Source of the DNA: Streptomyces sp. NRRL F-525
Lineage (GTDB): Bacteria > Actinomycetota > Actinomycetes > Streptomycetales > Streptomycetaceae
DNA: 41,429 bases
Assembly (NCBI RefSeq): GCF_000716605.1
Contig: NZ_JNXE01000055.1
Span: forward strand, 1-41,429
Direction: 5' to 3'
Under the pieces are notes generated by a model. The model did no database searches. It was not told the origin of the DNA and saw nothing but the letters and a program-made list of their open reading frames with translations. This document shows, piece after piece, positions 8,573-17,343 of the stretch. Each line of letters starts with the position of its first letter. Position 1 is the first letter of the stretch. The position numbers were made by a program, and so were the translations under genes.

Positions 8573-9883
8573 GTGTCCCTTCAGGCATCCGCGGTTACCG
8601 GCCCCCTCCTTCACAGATCAAGCGAAGTGGGTCGCTTGGTCTCCGCTTCGGTGCAGTCCTGGAACAACGGCCAGTTGGGCAGGAGCATGGGCCTCGCCTC
8701 AATGGCCACAGCGATGGAGGCGTCCGAAGCGAGGGTAGGCGGTTCACCGAGCGCGAGAATCTGGTACGCAACCCTGGTGACACGAGCCCGAGGCCTAGCG
8801 TCTGCCAGGAGGATACTTACTGAAGATCAGTCAGCTGTCCATAGTTTCGCCGAAGTTGACGGACAGCCGGAAGAATTGATGTGCGAGGCGGAAACCGCAC
8901 TCGCCCGGGGGGACCTGGACTCCGCCACGGCAGCGGCCGAGGCGGGCCTGCGCCTGGCACAGCAGACCGGACACCGTCGACCGGTGCCGATCGGAAATCT
9001 CGTGATGGCTGTCAGCGCGACGCGACAGCTGGATCCGAACGTCGGCCTCGTCTACGCGAACCGCCTGCGGGACAACGCCCTGTTCGGCCACTCATCCCTG
9101 ATGGCAGGGCAGTGCGCCTGGGCTGTCGCACAGGCCCTGGAAGCCCGGGACGGGACCGCGAGCATCGCCTGCCTACTCGTCGACCTCGTACACGACAAGG
9201 CGATGACCCAGGAGTTGCTCGTGTCGCAACCCGCCGCGGCGGCCTGGCTGGTCCGGGCCTCCCAGCAGCTGGGTGACGAGACCATCGCCGCCCGCATCGT
9301 CTCGCTGGCCGGCGAACTGGGCGCCCGCAACCGGACGTTCCGCACGATCCAGGCCTCCGCCGCCCACGCCAAGGGCCTCCACGAGAAGAACGCCGCGGCT
9401 CTGGACAGGGCTTCCGCCCTCCACCTGGACAGCTGGGCGCGCGCCTCGGCCCTGGAGGACGCGAGCGCCGTACGGTTCACCCGCCGCTCCGAGCACGACC
9501 AGGCGGCCGAACTCCTCAAGAGAGCGGCAGACGGGTACAGGACGGTCGGCGCACGGCGTGATGTCCTGCGCGTGGCCAGCAAACTCCGTGAACTGGAGGT
9601 CAACGGCGGCCGGATTCCCCACAGGACCGGACGCTTCCGCCGGACAGGAAGCCAGTTGACCGACACCGAGTACGCGGTCGCCGACCTGGTCAGCCAGGGT
9701 CTCACCAACGGGCGGGTCGCCCGCCAACTGTTCATCTCGCCCCACACGGTGGCCTTCCACCTCAAGAAGATCTTCCGCAAACTGGACGTGTCCTCCCGCG
9801 TCGAGCTCGCCAGCACCTGGACCCGCCTCCCGCAGGAACACACGACGACTCCCGGTCAGGTGGTCGGCTATGTGGGCGCCTGA
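8573..9883 (+). CDS. LuxR-family transcriptional regulator (helical repeat domain plus C-terminal HTH, no ATPase)
   Basis: A 436-residue regulator. Residues about 365-425 form a LuxR/GerE DNA-binding domain: LTDTEYAVADLVSQGLTNGR, VARQLFISPHTVAFHLKKIF and RKLDVSSRVELA. The preceding 250 residues are Ala/Leu-rich paired helices resembling the TPR-like C-terminal part of LAL regulators (CEAETALARGDLDSATAAAE and similar). There is no Walker A motif, and the protein is less than half the usual LAL length, so it is a short LAL-like form. The GTG start has a perfect GGAGG at 8563-8567 with a 5-base spacer. It is transcribed away from the azoreductase/P450/PKS genes and is the obvious candidate for their pathway-specific activator; this is inference from position. 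Confidence 0.9.
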   Translation: MSLQASAVTGPLLHRSSEVGRLVSASVQSWNNGQLGRSMGLASMATAMEASEARVGGSPSARIWYATLVTRARGLASARRILTEDQSAVHSFAEVDGQPEELMCEAETALARGDLDSATAAAEAGLRLAQQTGHRRPVPIGNLVMAVSATRQLDPNVGLVYANRLRDNALFGHSSLMAGQCAWAVAQALEARDGTASIACLLVDLVHDKAMTQELLVSQPAAAAWLVRASQQLGDETIAARIVSLAGELGARNRTFRTIQASAAHAKGLHEKNAAALDRASALHLDSWARASALEDASAVRFTRRSEHDQAAELLKRAADGYRTVGARRDVLRVASKLRELEVNGGRIPHRTGRFRRTGSQLTDTEYAVADLVSQGLTNGRVARQLFISPHTVAFHLKKIFRKLDVSSRVELASTWTRLPQEHTTTPGQVVGYVGA

Positions 9884-10245
9884 CATTCCCGGACCGCAGT
9901 GCCGCGGCCTGGTTGCACCAGGTCTTCAGAACGAACCGGTCGGCCGGTTCGTCCTGGTCTCCGGCAACGGAAGGGGGTGCGGCGTGCGCCGGTGGTGTCC
10001 TGCCGAACCGGAGGACAACGTTATCGTCGACCGGCCTCCGAGGCCGGGGCTCCAGGGCTGACGCACTGGGCGCCCGGCGGCCGGCACAGCAGCCCGGCCA
10101 CCGGGCGCCGCCCCTGACCGCGACCGCCACTACAAGCCCTCTCACCGCGGCCCGCCAGGCCATCGCGACCGGCCTGGACGCCGACGGCACGGCGGAACTT
10201 GTCGTACCGGGACTGGCACCGCATCGAGCACGTGGCCGGCAACCG
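9884..10245. other. No intact gene; eroded tail of an insertion sequence
   Basis: About 360 bases after the LuxR gene. Nothing credible is coded here. The right part continues the transposase-like frames of the neighbouring IS982-type remnant; the left part shows no recognisable sequence. Confidence 0.4.
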
Positions 10246-10640
10246 TCAGGGACTGCGCACAGCCAGGGCAAGCGGGTTTGTCCGGTGGCGTTGTGGTGCC
10301 GGATCGCGGCGGTCAGCGTGAGGATGCGTTGCACGACGCGGGCTATGACACCTCCGGGTGAGCGCCCTCGGTGCCGCTCGAGGTCGAGCTGTCCCTTGGA
10401 GGTCTCGTTCACCGACTCGATGACCTGTCACAAACCCGCATTCGGCGGCCAGGAGGTCCAGGATCGGCGCGCGTTCGTCGGTCGCGCGGGAGCGGCCGCG
10501 TTCCACCGGGGTGGAGTCACCGACCCATACGTCTTCGCTGCACACCGAGGTGGTGGCCAGGATCCGGTGGAGCTTCGCATCAGGGCGGCGGACGCCACGG
10601 CGCCAGGTCGGGATGCTCCTTCAGCATGTGATCGGTCGGC
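10246..10640 (-). pseudogene. IS982-type transposase remnant
   Basis: Three minus-strand pieces in different frames match parts of one DDE transposase in the correct order: KEHPDLAPWRR near 10610-10630, VWVGDSTPVERGRSR near 10495-10545 (first catalytic Asp region of IS982-like elements), and VNETSKGQLDLERHRGR near 10350-10410 (C-terminal catalytic Glu region). Between them the core is deleted and frames change. No terminal inverted repeats could be assigned. It abuts the truncated gene at 10644, which suggests that the insertion removed the front of that gene. Confidence 0.7.
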
Positions 10641-10643
10641 GCA

Positions 10644-10916
10644 CAGGCCGATCTGCGGGAGACCAAAGCCGGAAAGATCGTCGTCAAACCGGGCTGTGAC
10701 CTGAAGTCGCCGCACACACTCTGGTCCGATCCTGTCGAGGCCGAGGCACTCAAGGTTCGACTCGACGATCTGCACCGGGCGAAGATCCGGCTCGCCGATG
10801 AGGTGCTCGTAGTCGGCGACTACATCGGAGACAGCACCCGAGCCGAAATCGCCTACGCCCGGTCGCTGGGCAAGCCCATGCGGTTCACGCACCCCGAAGT
10901 CGACCCGGACGCCTGA
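10644..10916 (+). pseudogene. 3' fragment of a Streptomyces conserved protein, truncated by the IS remnant
   Basis: An open frame without a start codon, 90 residues to the stop, containing SPHTLWSDPVEAEALKVRL, DDLHRAKIRLADEVLVVGDY, IGDSTRAEIAYARSLGKP and a C-terminal FTHPEVDPDA. This is the C-terminal half of a small conserved actinobacterial protein in which a glycine-rich IG(D/E)ST motif follows a central strand, reminiscent of nucleoside 2-deoxyribosyltransferase-like folds. I recognise the pattern but not a proven function. The N-terminal half is missing exactly where the transposase remnant begins. Confidence 0.65.
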
Positions 10917-10997
10917 CCGCCCACCCCCACGCCCTCCGCAGGCACCCCTTGGAAGTGATCACCTAGACTTGCCGCCCTGACGCGGGAGGAGCGGGCA

Positions 10998-12101
10998 GTG
11001 AGCGCAGCACCCATACGGTTCGGCATCGTGGGAAGCGGCTGGCGGGCCGAGTTCTTCGTACGGCTGGCACGAGCGCTGCCCGAACGACTCGCGGTCGCCG
11101 GCGTGGTGACCCGCTCCGCCGACCGCGCCGCCCGCGTGGCGGCGGAATGGAGCGTGCCGGCCTTCCGTACGGTCGACGAACTGTGCGGCACCGCACCGGA
11201 GTTCGTGATCCCCTCGGTCCCGTGGGAGGTCACGCCGCACGTCGTACAGGAACTCGTCGAGCGCGGGACACCGGTGCTCGCCGAGACCCCGCCCGCACCC
11301 GACACGCAGGGACTCGGCCGGCTGTGGGACGCCGTGGGCGCCGCGAAGCGACCGGGGGGCGGCGCCCTCGTCCAGGTCGCGGAGCAGTACACACTCATGC
11401 CGGGCCACGCCGCCCGGCTCGCCCTCGTACGGCGAGGGGTGATCGGCGAGGTCAGCTCCGTACAGGTGTCCTCGACGCACATGTACCACGCGATGTCGCT
11501 GATCCGGCACACGCTGGGCGTCGGTTTCGGACCCGCGACCGTCACCGCACGGGCCTTCACCGCCCCTCTGGCCGACCCGCTGACGCCGGCCGGATGGACG
11601 GACGACCTGACTCCGAAGGACGCCGTCACCACCCTCGCCCTGCTGGACTTCGGCGCGGCCCGTACGGCGCTCTACGACTTCACGGACAACCAGTGGTGGA
11701 ACCCGCTGCGGGCCCGCCGGATCGTGGTGCGGGGGTCGCTCGGCGAGATCGTCGACGACGCGGTGGTGCGGATGGCCGACCCGCGCACACCCGTGGAGTC
11801 CGCGCTGACGCGCCGCCGTACCGGCACCGACCTCAACCTGGAGGGGTCCGAGGTCCACCACATCTCCTTCGACGGCGACGTGGTGTGGCGCAACGAGTAC
11901 GTGGGCGCGAGTCTGTCCGAGGACGACCTCGCCGTCGTGGATCTGCTGTGCCGGACGGGCGCGTGGGTACGCGACACCGGCCCGCAACCGTACCCCCTGG
12001 CCGACGGCTGCCAGGATCACCTGCTGGCGCTGGCCTGCGAGGAATCGGCCCGCACCGGGGCGCCCGTGACGACCACAGTGCAGCCCTGGGCGGGCAGCTG
12101 A
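10998..12101 (+). CDS. Gfo/Idh/MocA-family NAD(P)-dependent oxidoreductase
   Basis: A 367-residue protein with an N-terminal Rossmann domain (IRFGIVGSGWRAEFFVRLAR) and the C-terminal alpha/beta domain of the Gfo/Idh/MocA family (QVAEQYTLMPGHAARLALVR, GVIGEVSSVQVSSTHMYH). These enzymes oxidise or reduce sugar and cyclitol hydroxyls. The GTG start at 10998 has GGGAGGAG about 7 bases upstream. The usual EKP motif at the end of the Rossmann domain, which supplies the catalytic lysine, reads AETPPAP here, so the lysine is absent; activity may be altered or lost. It stands alone between remnants, with no visible partner genes. Confidence 0.88.
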   Translation: MSAAPIRFGIVGSGWRAEFFVRLARALPERLAVAGVVTRSADRAARVAAEWSVPAFRTVDELCGTAPEFVIPSVPWEVTPHVVQELVERGTPVLAETPPAPDTQGLGRLWDAVGAAKRPGGGALVQVAEQYTLMPGHAARLALVRRGVIGEVSSVQVSSTHMYHAMSLIRHTLGVGFGPATVTARAFTAPLADPLTPAGWTDDLTPKDAVTTLALLDFGAARTALYDFTDNQWWNPLRARRIVVRGSLGEIVDDAVVRMADPRTPVESALTRRRTGTDLNLEGSEVHHISFDGDVVWRNEYVGASLSEDDLAVVDLLCRTGAWVRDTGPQPYPLADGCQDHLLALACEESARTGAPVTTTVQPWAGS

Positions 12102-12799
12102 CCCGTCGGAACGCAGGCCGACCACACCACGGCCTCCGGGCCCACGACGTCATCTGCCACTTGACGTGCCTCGCGGATTCCCTGGGCGGGTGCTTAGTGT
12201 CCTCGGGCCATGAACGTGCCGCCTGCCAGAACCGTCCGACGAACATCCACTGGTAGTTCGCGCGTGCGCCGCAGGTCGACTGGTCCAGGCTCGCCCCGTT
12301 GGCCGTGGAGCCGCGCCGAGAGCGAGGCGGCGTTCTGGCGGTTCTTGGAGAAACACCTTCTTCGAGGAGAACACTCCCGCCGTCGACGTCGTCCGGGCCA
12401 TCAACAAGCCGTGGGTGACCTACCTCTACCGCGCCCCGCGCTCCTTCCACCTCTCGGGCTCGGACCGTCCGCGGACATCGCGGCGTGGCCAGGTCCCGCG
12501 TCTTCGCCTGGGAGGAACGCGCTCGCGAGCCCTCGGCGTACATGCTCGACCGCATGACCAAGGAACTAGCCAGGTGTCAGAGGCAGTCGATCCGCGTCAC
12601 CGCAGGTCAGCACCCCCAAGTAGACAGCTTCAAGGAGATCTCCTCGGCGACTCACGTACAGCACCGCAACGTCGCCGACCTGTCACGAGCAGGTGGGCGA
12701 CCACGCAGCGCCACTCGGGAAGGCGGGCCGGCCGGATTCACTCCGGTCGACCCCTTCGTCGCGCGCACTTGCCTGCGCGCACGGCTGTCCCTTCCGTTC
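12102..12799. other. Gene-free region with short coding-like remnants
   Basis: About 700 bases without an intact gene. On the plus strand near 12345-12465 a piece reads FFEENTPAVDVVRAINKPW. On the minus strand near 12240-12300 a piece reads ASLDQSTCGARANYQWMF, which faintly resembles a ricin-type lectin repeat (Q.W motif). Both are too short to name and probably mark eroded genes. Confidence 0.35.
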
Positions 12800-12820
12800 G
12801 CCGGGCCTCCCTTGCCCGGC
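12800..12820 (-). terminator. Perfect hairpin directly after the SDR stop codon
   Basis: GCCGGGC (12800-12806) and GCCCGGC (12814-12820) form a perfect 7-bp stem with a 7-base loop, touching the stop codon of the minus-strand SDR at 12821. The position argues for a transcription terminator although no T-tract follows. Confidence 0.6.
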
Positions 12821-13645
12821 TCAGCCCTGCGCCAGCTCTGCCACGGGCTGCCACTCCTCCCACACCGCGAGACGCTGCTCATAGTCGGCCTTGGCAATGC
12901 CCAGCGGCGCCGAGCCGAGGAAGCAGCGCAGCGGCGGCTCGTCGGCGTCGACGATCTCCAGTACGGCGGCGGCGGACGCGGTCGGATCGCCCGGCGTGCC
13001 AACGCGCTTGCGGCGCTGCTCCTGCACTTCCTTGTGGAAGTCGGCGTACGCGGGCAACGGCTCGGAGGTGCTCGACGAGGAGCCCGCCCAGTCGGTGGCG
13101 AACCCACCGGGCTCGATCAGTGTGACCTTGATGCCGAACGGCGCCACTTCCTGGGCCAACGCCTGGCTCATGCCTTCGAGCGCCCACTTCGACGCGTGGT
13201 AGATCCCGACCAGCGGGAAGGCGCTGATGCCTCCGATGGATGAGACCTGGAGGATGTGGCCGCTGCCCTGCTCGCGCAGGAACGGCAGCGCCGCCTGCGT
13301 GACCCACAGGGCACCGAACAGGTTGGTCTCCAGCTGCGCACGTGCTTCGGACTCGGTGAGTTCCTCGACCATGCCGAAGTGGCCGTAACCAGCATTGTTG
13401 ACGACCACATCGAGGCGCCCGAACCGCTCGTGCGCCTGCCGTACGGCGGCGAAGTCGGCGTCACGGTCCGTCACGTCGAGGCGCAGGGGCAGCAGCCGTT
13501 CTCCGTGCTCCACCCGAAGGTCCTCCAGCGTGGAAAGGTCACGCGCGGTCGCGGCAACCGAATCGCCGCGTTCGAGGGCCGCGATGGCCCACTCCCTGCC
13601 GAAGCCGCGTGAGGCACCGGTGATGAACCAGATCTTCTGCGTCAT
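12821..13645 (-). CDS. Short-chain dehydrogenase/reductase (SDR)
   Basis: A 274-residue classical SDR. It shows the cofactor loop TGASRGFG (residues 9-16), NNAG (83-86), and the catalytic set Ser136, Tyr149 and Lys153 in VSSIGGISAFPLVGIYHASK, followed by the usual PGGFATDW segment. The start ATG at 13643-13645 has GAGGAG 6 bases upstream; a longer open frame reaching 13732 lacks a ribosome binding site and is not SDR-like. R13 after the glycine motif hints at NADP preference. This subgroup (KIWFITGASRGFGREW) is common in actinomycetes, and its substrates are mostly unknown. It appears to be monocistronic, with a terminator right behind it. Confidence 0.93.
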   Translation of the reverse strand: MTQKIWFITGASRGFGREWAIAALERGDSVAATARDLSTLEDLRVEHGERLLPLRLDVTDRDADFAAVRQAHERFGRLDVVVNNAGYGHFGMVEELTESEARAQLETNLFGALWVTQAALPFLREQGSGHILQVSSIGGISAFPLVGIYHASKWALEGMSQALAQEVAPFGIKVTLIEPGGFATDWAGSSSSTSEPLPAYADFHKEVQEQRRKRVGTPGDPTASAAAVLEIVDADEPPLRCFLGSAPLGIAKADYEQRLAVWEEWQPVAELAQG

Positions 13646-13999
13646 GGTGTGCTCCTCGAGGAAACTCGTCAGCCGTACCGTCAGTACATCGGGATGTCCC
13701 ATCCACCAGACAACACTCACCTCGCAACGCACGCCACACCAACCGGGGGCAAATCAACTACACCGCTCCCGACAATCTCCAGAATCAGCGGGCCTCCGGC
13801 GCTACCACTCCAACGGCCATCCCCACGAGGGCTGTTGAAGCCCGCTGCCAGAAGAGACACCGCGGCACGCAGGACACGGGCGCTGGTGGGCGGCCTCCGT
13901 CCAACGGCGGTTGGCCACTCTTCTCAGGGAAGGGTGGCCACAGCCGTTCCGGCGCCGAACGTCCTGTCGTGTTCCACCGGCGGTGAAATGTGCCAAGTC
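13646..13999. other. Intergenic region, no gene seen
   Basis: About 350 bases between the SDR start and the decayed acetyltransferase. It must contain the SDR promoter on the minus strand. No convincing promoter boxes, repeats or coding remnants were recognised. Confidence 0.3.
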
Positions 14000-14387
14000 C
14001 GGCGCATGCGAGTTGGTGAAGTCGCCGCTGATCGAGATCGGTGGCTTTCCTCCTACAACAACGATCCGGACGGGCACCCGGTCCATCATGAACGACCCTT
14101 CCACCTTCCCCTCCCCCACCATGAGCGGCTCCTGGGCAGAGCACTTCGACCTGATCACCGACCTGCCCGGCCGGGGCGACACGGTCGTCGGCAACGATCT
14201 GTGGTTCGGCTACGGCGTCACAGTCATGCCCGGTGTACGCATCGGTCACGGCGCGATCATCACCGCAGGCGCCGTGGTCACCGGCGACGTCCCCAACCAC
14301 GGCGTCGCCAGCGGCAACCCCGCCCGGCTCCTCGCCGTGGCGTGGTGGGACTGGACGGTGCAGCACATCACCGAGCACCAGCCCTGA
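14000..14387 (+). pseudogene. Decayed xenobiotic (Vat/CatB-type) acetyltransferase
   Basis: The frame carries the C-terminal left-handed beta-helix part of a hexapeptide-repeat acetyltransferase: SWAEHFDLITDLPGRGDTVV, GNDLWFGYGVTVMPGVRIGH, GAIITAGAVVTGDVPNHGV. The segment before the ATG at 14089 (RTGTRSIMNDPSTFP) still resembles the family but the upstream half is absent. NPARLLAVAWWDW joins two elements normally separated by about 15-20 residues, an in-frame internal deletion, and the C-terminus is short. The protein would lack most of the substrate and CoA sites. Vat-type enzymes inactivate streptogramin A; a related gene of another specificity is possible. Confidence 0.75.
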
Positions 14388-14445
14388 CAGCGCCTCCTCA
14401 CCACACCGCCGCACGCGTCCCGCGCAAGATGACGAGTGATCGCCC

Positions 14446-14965
14446 ATGTCCCGCCGCCGCGCCCACATCGCGACCGTCGGTGCCCCCATCGTCAGTCATG
14501 CCCTGCCCAGCCTCGCGCTCATCCGTGAACTGGTGGCCCGCGGGCACCGGGTCACCTACGCCAACGACCCGTTCATGGCTGACTTCATCCACTCCTCCGG
14601 CGCGGAACTGGTGCCGTGCACCTCCCCATTGCCCGTCGCGGACAACAACCGGCCCGCCGATCCCATCGCGCCGGCGAGCCTCTTCCTGGACGACGCCGTC
14701 CAAGCGATCCGACCGACCTGCACCTCTACGACATCAGCGCCGACCCGTACCGGGACAGGTTCACGCGGTGGCTCGCCGACTGCGGGGCGACCACCACGGA
14801 CGTGGACACGTTCGCCGGGCCGCCCGCCCGCTCCCTCGCCCTGATCCCACGAGCGATGCCGGACGCCGATCGGGTCGACACCCAGACGGTGACCATCGTC
14901 GGCCCGTGTTTCGGCACCCTGGCGGACACGGGCGACTGGACCCGCACGACGAAGGGCTCCTCTCC
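14446..14965 (+). pseudogene. Decayed macrolide-type glycosyltransferase (MGT family)
   Basis: Starts intact with an ATG and reads AHIATVGAPIVSHALPSLAL, IRELVARGHRVTYANDPFMA, ELVPCTSPLPVADNN, the N-terminal domain of OleD/Mgt-like UDP-dependent macrolide glycosyltransferases. Near 14700-14715 the frame changes and about 12 residues are missing; the next frame reads DPTDLHLYDI, jumps over some 60 residues to DRFTRWLADCGATTTDVDTF, then AGPPARSLALIPRA and TIVGPCFGTLADTGDWTR. The whole C-terminal UDP-sugar-binding domain is absent. The order of fragments shows several deletions in a once complete gene. It lies right behind the decayed acetyltransferase, so two drug-modification genes have been lost together. 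Confidence 0.8.
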
Positions 14966-15023
14966 GGGTGCCCATGTCGGCAGACCGGCCCACAGAAACG
15001 CACTCGCCGAGTCCACCCCACGT

Positions 15024-15059
15024 CCGGCGAAGCCAGCCGCTGGCTCATGCGTTCGCCGG
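15024..15059. terminator. Strong two-tier hairpin at the end of the MpaB-like gene
   Basis: CCGGCGAA (15024-15031) pairs perfectly with TTCGCCGG (15052-15059). Inside it AGCCAG and CTGGCT form a second 6-bp stem around CCG (15031-15045). The structure overlaps the last codons and stop of the minus-strand gene at 15045 and could end transcription from both sides. Confidence 0.55.
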
Positions 15060-15923
15060 ACGCGGTGCGGGTGCCAGCGCCCACCGGATCATCGAGGTCA
15101 GGGCGGAGCCGAGCGGGCGGACACACAGCGTGTCCACCGCCGCGAGCCGGGGCAGCCGTAGTTCCTGCGACGCCCAACGCGGCAGGAGCGAGACCGCGTT
15201 GGCGGCGAGCGCGCCGTAAGGGAGACGGGCCGCGAGAGGCAGCGGCGGGTTCAGAAGGAGGAAGCGGGCGGTGTCGCGTGCCTGCGGGGTCGCTTCCAGC
15301 TCCGGGCGGTACGCGAGGAGACGCTCGGTGAGTTCTGCGCGATTCCGTGGCGGATCGGGCACCCCGAGCGCGACGGCGACCCTGGCGGTGTTCTCCACGT
15401 ATCCGTCGCACTCCGCATCCGTCAGCGGACGCGCTCCGTAGCGCTGGTGGGCCCGCAGGAAGCTGTCCACCTCGGCGACGTGGACCCAGCAGAGCAGGTG
15501 CGGATCGGAGGCGTGGTACGCCTCCCCCCGGTCGGTCTCGCCCCGCACCCTCTCGTGCACGGCTCGGACCTGGTCACAGGCCTGCTGTGCCTGGTCGGCG
15601 GTGCCGTATGTCGTCGTGGCCAGGAAGGTACTGGTCCGTTGCAGTCGGCCCCAGGGGTCACCACGGAAACCGGAGTGGGCGGACACGGCCGCCATGGCCA
15701 ACGGATGCAGCGACTGGAGGAGCAGGGCGGACAACCCGCCGATGAACATCGAGGCGTCGCCGTGCACGCGGCGGACAGGCTGCTCCGGGCCGAACCAGCG
15801 CGGGCCGGGGGTGTCGTGGATCCGAGCGCGGTTGCGCGGGCCGTCCGGTCCGGCGACACGCGCGAACACAGCGGCGCCCAGCCGTTCCCGCGGGCCGGGA
15901 CACCCGGCGATGGTGGGTTTCAT
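15045..15923 (-). CDS. MpaB/DUF2236-family oxygenase-like protein
   Basis: A 292-residue DUF2236 protein, the family of the ER-bound oxygenase MpaB and latex-clearing protein Lcp, which use a b-type heme. The signature region is clear: VHGDASMFIGGLSALLLQSL, HPLAMAAVSAHSGFRGDPWG, RLQRTSTFLATTTYG, then a histidine-bearing helix CWVHVAEVDSFLRAHQRYG. The last 60 residues are hydrophobic. The ATG at 15921-15923 has GGAAGG about 10 bases upstream. No signal peptide is seen. Actinomycetes carry many such paralogues with unknown substrates. It is monocistronic and ends in a strong hairpin. Confidence 0.85.
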   Translation of the reverse strand: MKPTIAGCPGPRERLGAAVFARVAGPDGPRNRARIHDTPGPRWFGPEQPVRRVHGDASMFIGGLSALLLQSLHPLAMAAVSAHSGFRGDPWGRLQRTSTFLATTTYGTADQAQQACDQVRAVHERVRGETDRGEAYHASDPHLLCWVHVAEVDSFLRAHQRYGARPLTDAECDGYVENTARVAVALGVPDPPRNRAELTERLLAYRPELEATPQARDTARFLLLNPPLPLAARLPYGALAANAVSLLPRWASQELRLPRLAAVDTLCVRPLGSALTSMIRWALAPAPRPANA

Positions 15924-16482
15924 GACTCATGGCCTTCCGCCGACCTGTCTTCCATTCTGCCGGGTCCCTCCGTCGCCGACGCCGGAGAGTCCCGGGGAAG
16001 CGCCGCCCGTCGGTCCCGGTGCAGGAGAACACCAGCGCGCATTCCGCCTTTCCTTCCGCGCCGGACGCGCTTGTGGATGCGGACCGGGGAGGTCCTTTCC
16101 AGCGATGCGAACCCGGCCCTGACACCGCGCGGCGAGACCGGCCGTACGGCCACGCCGCAGGTTGACGCCCACCTCGCCGACGCAGCGGACGACGACCGCC
16201 AGTCCGTCGACGGTGGAGCGCTCGCATGCGGCGGCCTGCTGTGCGCCGGGGTGTTCCGGGTCCGTGAGTGACAAGCGGAAGCCGGGGCACTGAGACCACT
16301 CACGCATATGCCGGGAGAACGTGTTCGTGTCCCACGTAGGCGTTCGGGCACGGACAGCGGGCCCGTCACCCGCACGTGCGAGGATTCCCGGAGCTCAGAC
16401 GGCCACGGCATGGCCGGCCGCCGGACCGGGCAGCACTGCGGCACGCTACGCCTCCACCTCCACCCCACCGAGGGAGCCGTAT
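15924..16482. other. Intergenic region between divergent MpaB-like and GH16-like genes
   Basis: About 560 bases. It should hold promoters for both neighbours. Long open frames run through it on both strands, but their composition (Arg/Ser/Pro-rich) and lack of any known motif mark them as chance frames. No inverted repeats of note were found. Confidence 0.35.
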
Positions 16483-17205
16483 GTGAGCGATGTCGTCTTC
16501 ACAGCCGATTTCACCTCCACCAGCCAATGGGTGGCCAGCCGTTCCTGGGCCTATCCCGACGGCGGCCCCACCAACCCCGGCGACGACAAGCTGGACCACC
16601 TCACCCCCGACCCGGCGTACTCCCGCACCGGAGCCTTCCGCGCCACCCGCAGGACCGACGGCCGGTGGAACACCGGACTGCTGACCACCGAGGGAAGCGA
16701 CGAGGCCTTCATGGTCCGCACCTGGGACCGGCTCCAGGCCCGCGTCCGACTGCCCAGCGGGCTCGGTGCCTGGCCGGCGATCTGGACCTGGCGCGACGGA
16801 GGCAACGAGGTCGACGTCTTCGAGTACCACCCCGACAACCCCGACCTGCTCGAACTCAGCAACCACGTACGTGAAGGACACGCCTACCTCCACCACCCGG
16901 CGGTGAGTCCGGGTGCCGTCATCGACCTCGGAGTGACCTTCGGCCGACGCAGTGTCGTCTGGACACTCAACGGCACCCAGGTCTTCGCCGACGGACGCGG
17001 CGTCGGATCCGGCTGGCACGCCCACCTCATCGTCAACCTCTCCGTCTGCGCCGGCCGCTACCACCCCTGCCCCGACGCCGAAACCACCGAACTGTCGTAC
17101 CGCGTCGAGAACCTGACCGTGCACCGGCGTCTGATCCCGCCCGAGGCAGAACCCCACGATGACGACGCGACGACGGCCGGGACAGCGGCGGACGGCCCAC
17201 CGTGA
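16483..17205 (+). CDS. GH16-like glycoside hydrolase (concanavalin-like fold), cytoplasmic
   Basis: A 240-residue protein with the jelly-roll signature of GH16 beta-glucanases: an aromatic-rich strand GLGAWPAIWTWRDGG followed by the ExDxxE catalytic motif as EVDVFEYHPDNP (nucleophile and acid/base glutamates). FRATRRTDGRWNTGLLTTEG upstream and VVWTLNGTQVFADG downstream match the usual neighbouring strands. The GTG at 16483 with AGGGAG 7 bases upstream is preferred; the upstream extension has no homology. No signal peptide is present, unusual for an enzyme family acting on extracellular glucans or agar, so its substrate may be intracellular or taken-up oligosaccharides. A decayed LacI regulator sits directly downstream in the opposite direction. 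Confidence 0.8.
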   Translation: MSDVVFTADFTSTSQWVASRSWAYPDGGPTNPGDDKLDHLTPDPAYSRTGAFRATRRTDGRWNTGLLTTEGSDEAFMVRTWDRLQARVRLPSGLGAWPAIWTWRDGGNEVDVFEYHPDNPDLLELSNHVREGHAYLHHPAVSPGAVIDLGVTFGRRSVVWTLNGTQVFADGRGVGSGWHAHLIVNLSVCAGRYHPCPDAETTELSYRVENLTVHRRLIPPEAEPHDDDATTAGTAADGPP

Positions 17206-17343
17206 AAGGACCCGGGCTGCAGGGTGTCCGGGACGGGCCGCGCTGGTCGCCGGACGCGGACGCCTCCGGACGAGACCGTCAACACCACCGTCTGCCGGAT
17301 CGTCCTCGTCCCCCACGGAGAGCCGGTGGCCCCACCGACGGCC

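Noticed and set aside
13649..15331. A 560-codon plus-strand frame across the two decayed resistance genes
   Set aside because: It runs through several unrelated regions and matches neither the acetyltransferase nor the glycosyltransferase frame; His/Arg/Pro-rich chance frame.
16366..17316. Minus-strand frame of 316 codons over the GH16-like gene
   Set aside because: Antisense; the plus-strand frame carries EVDVFE and matches the GH16 pattern.
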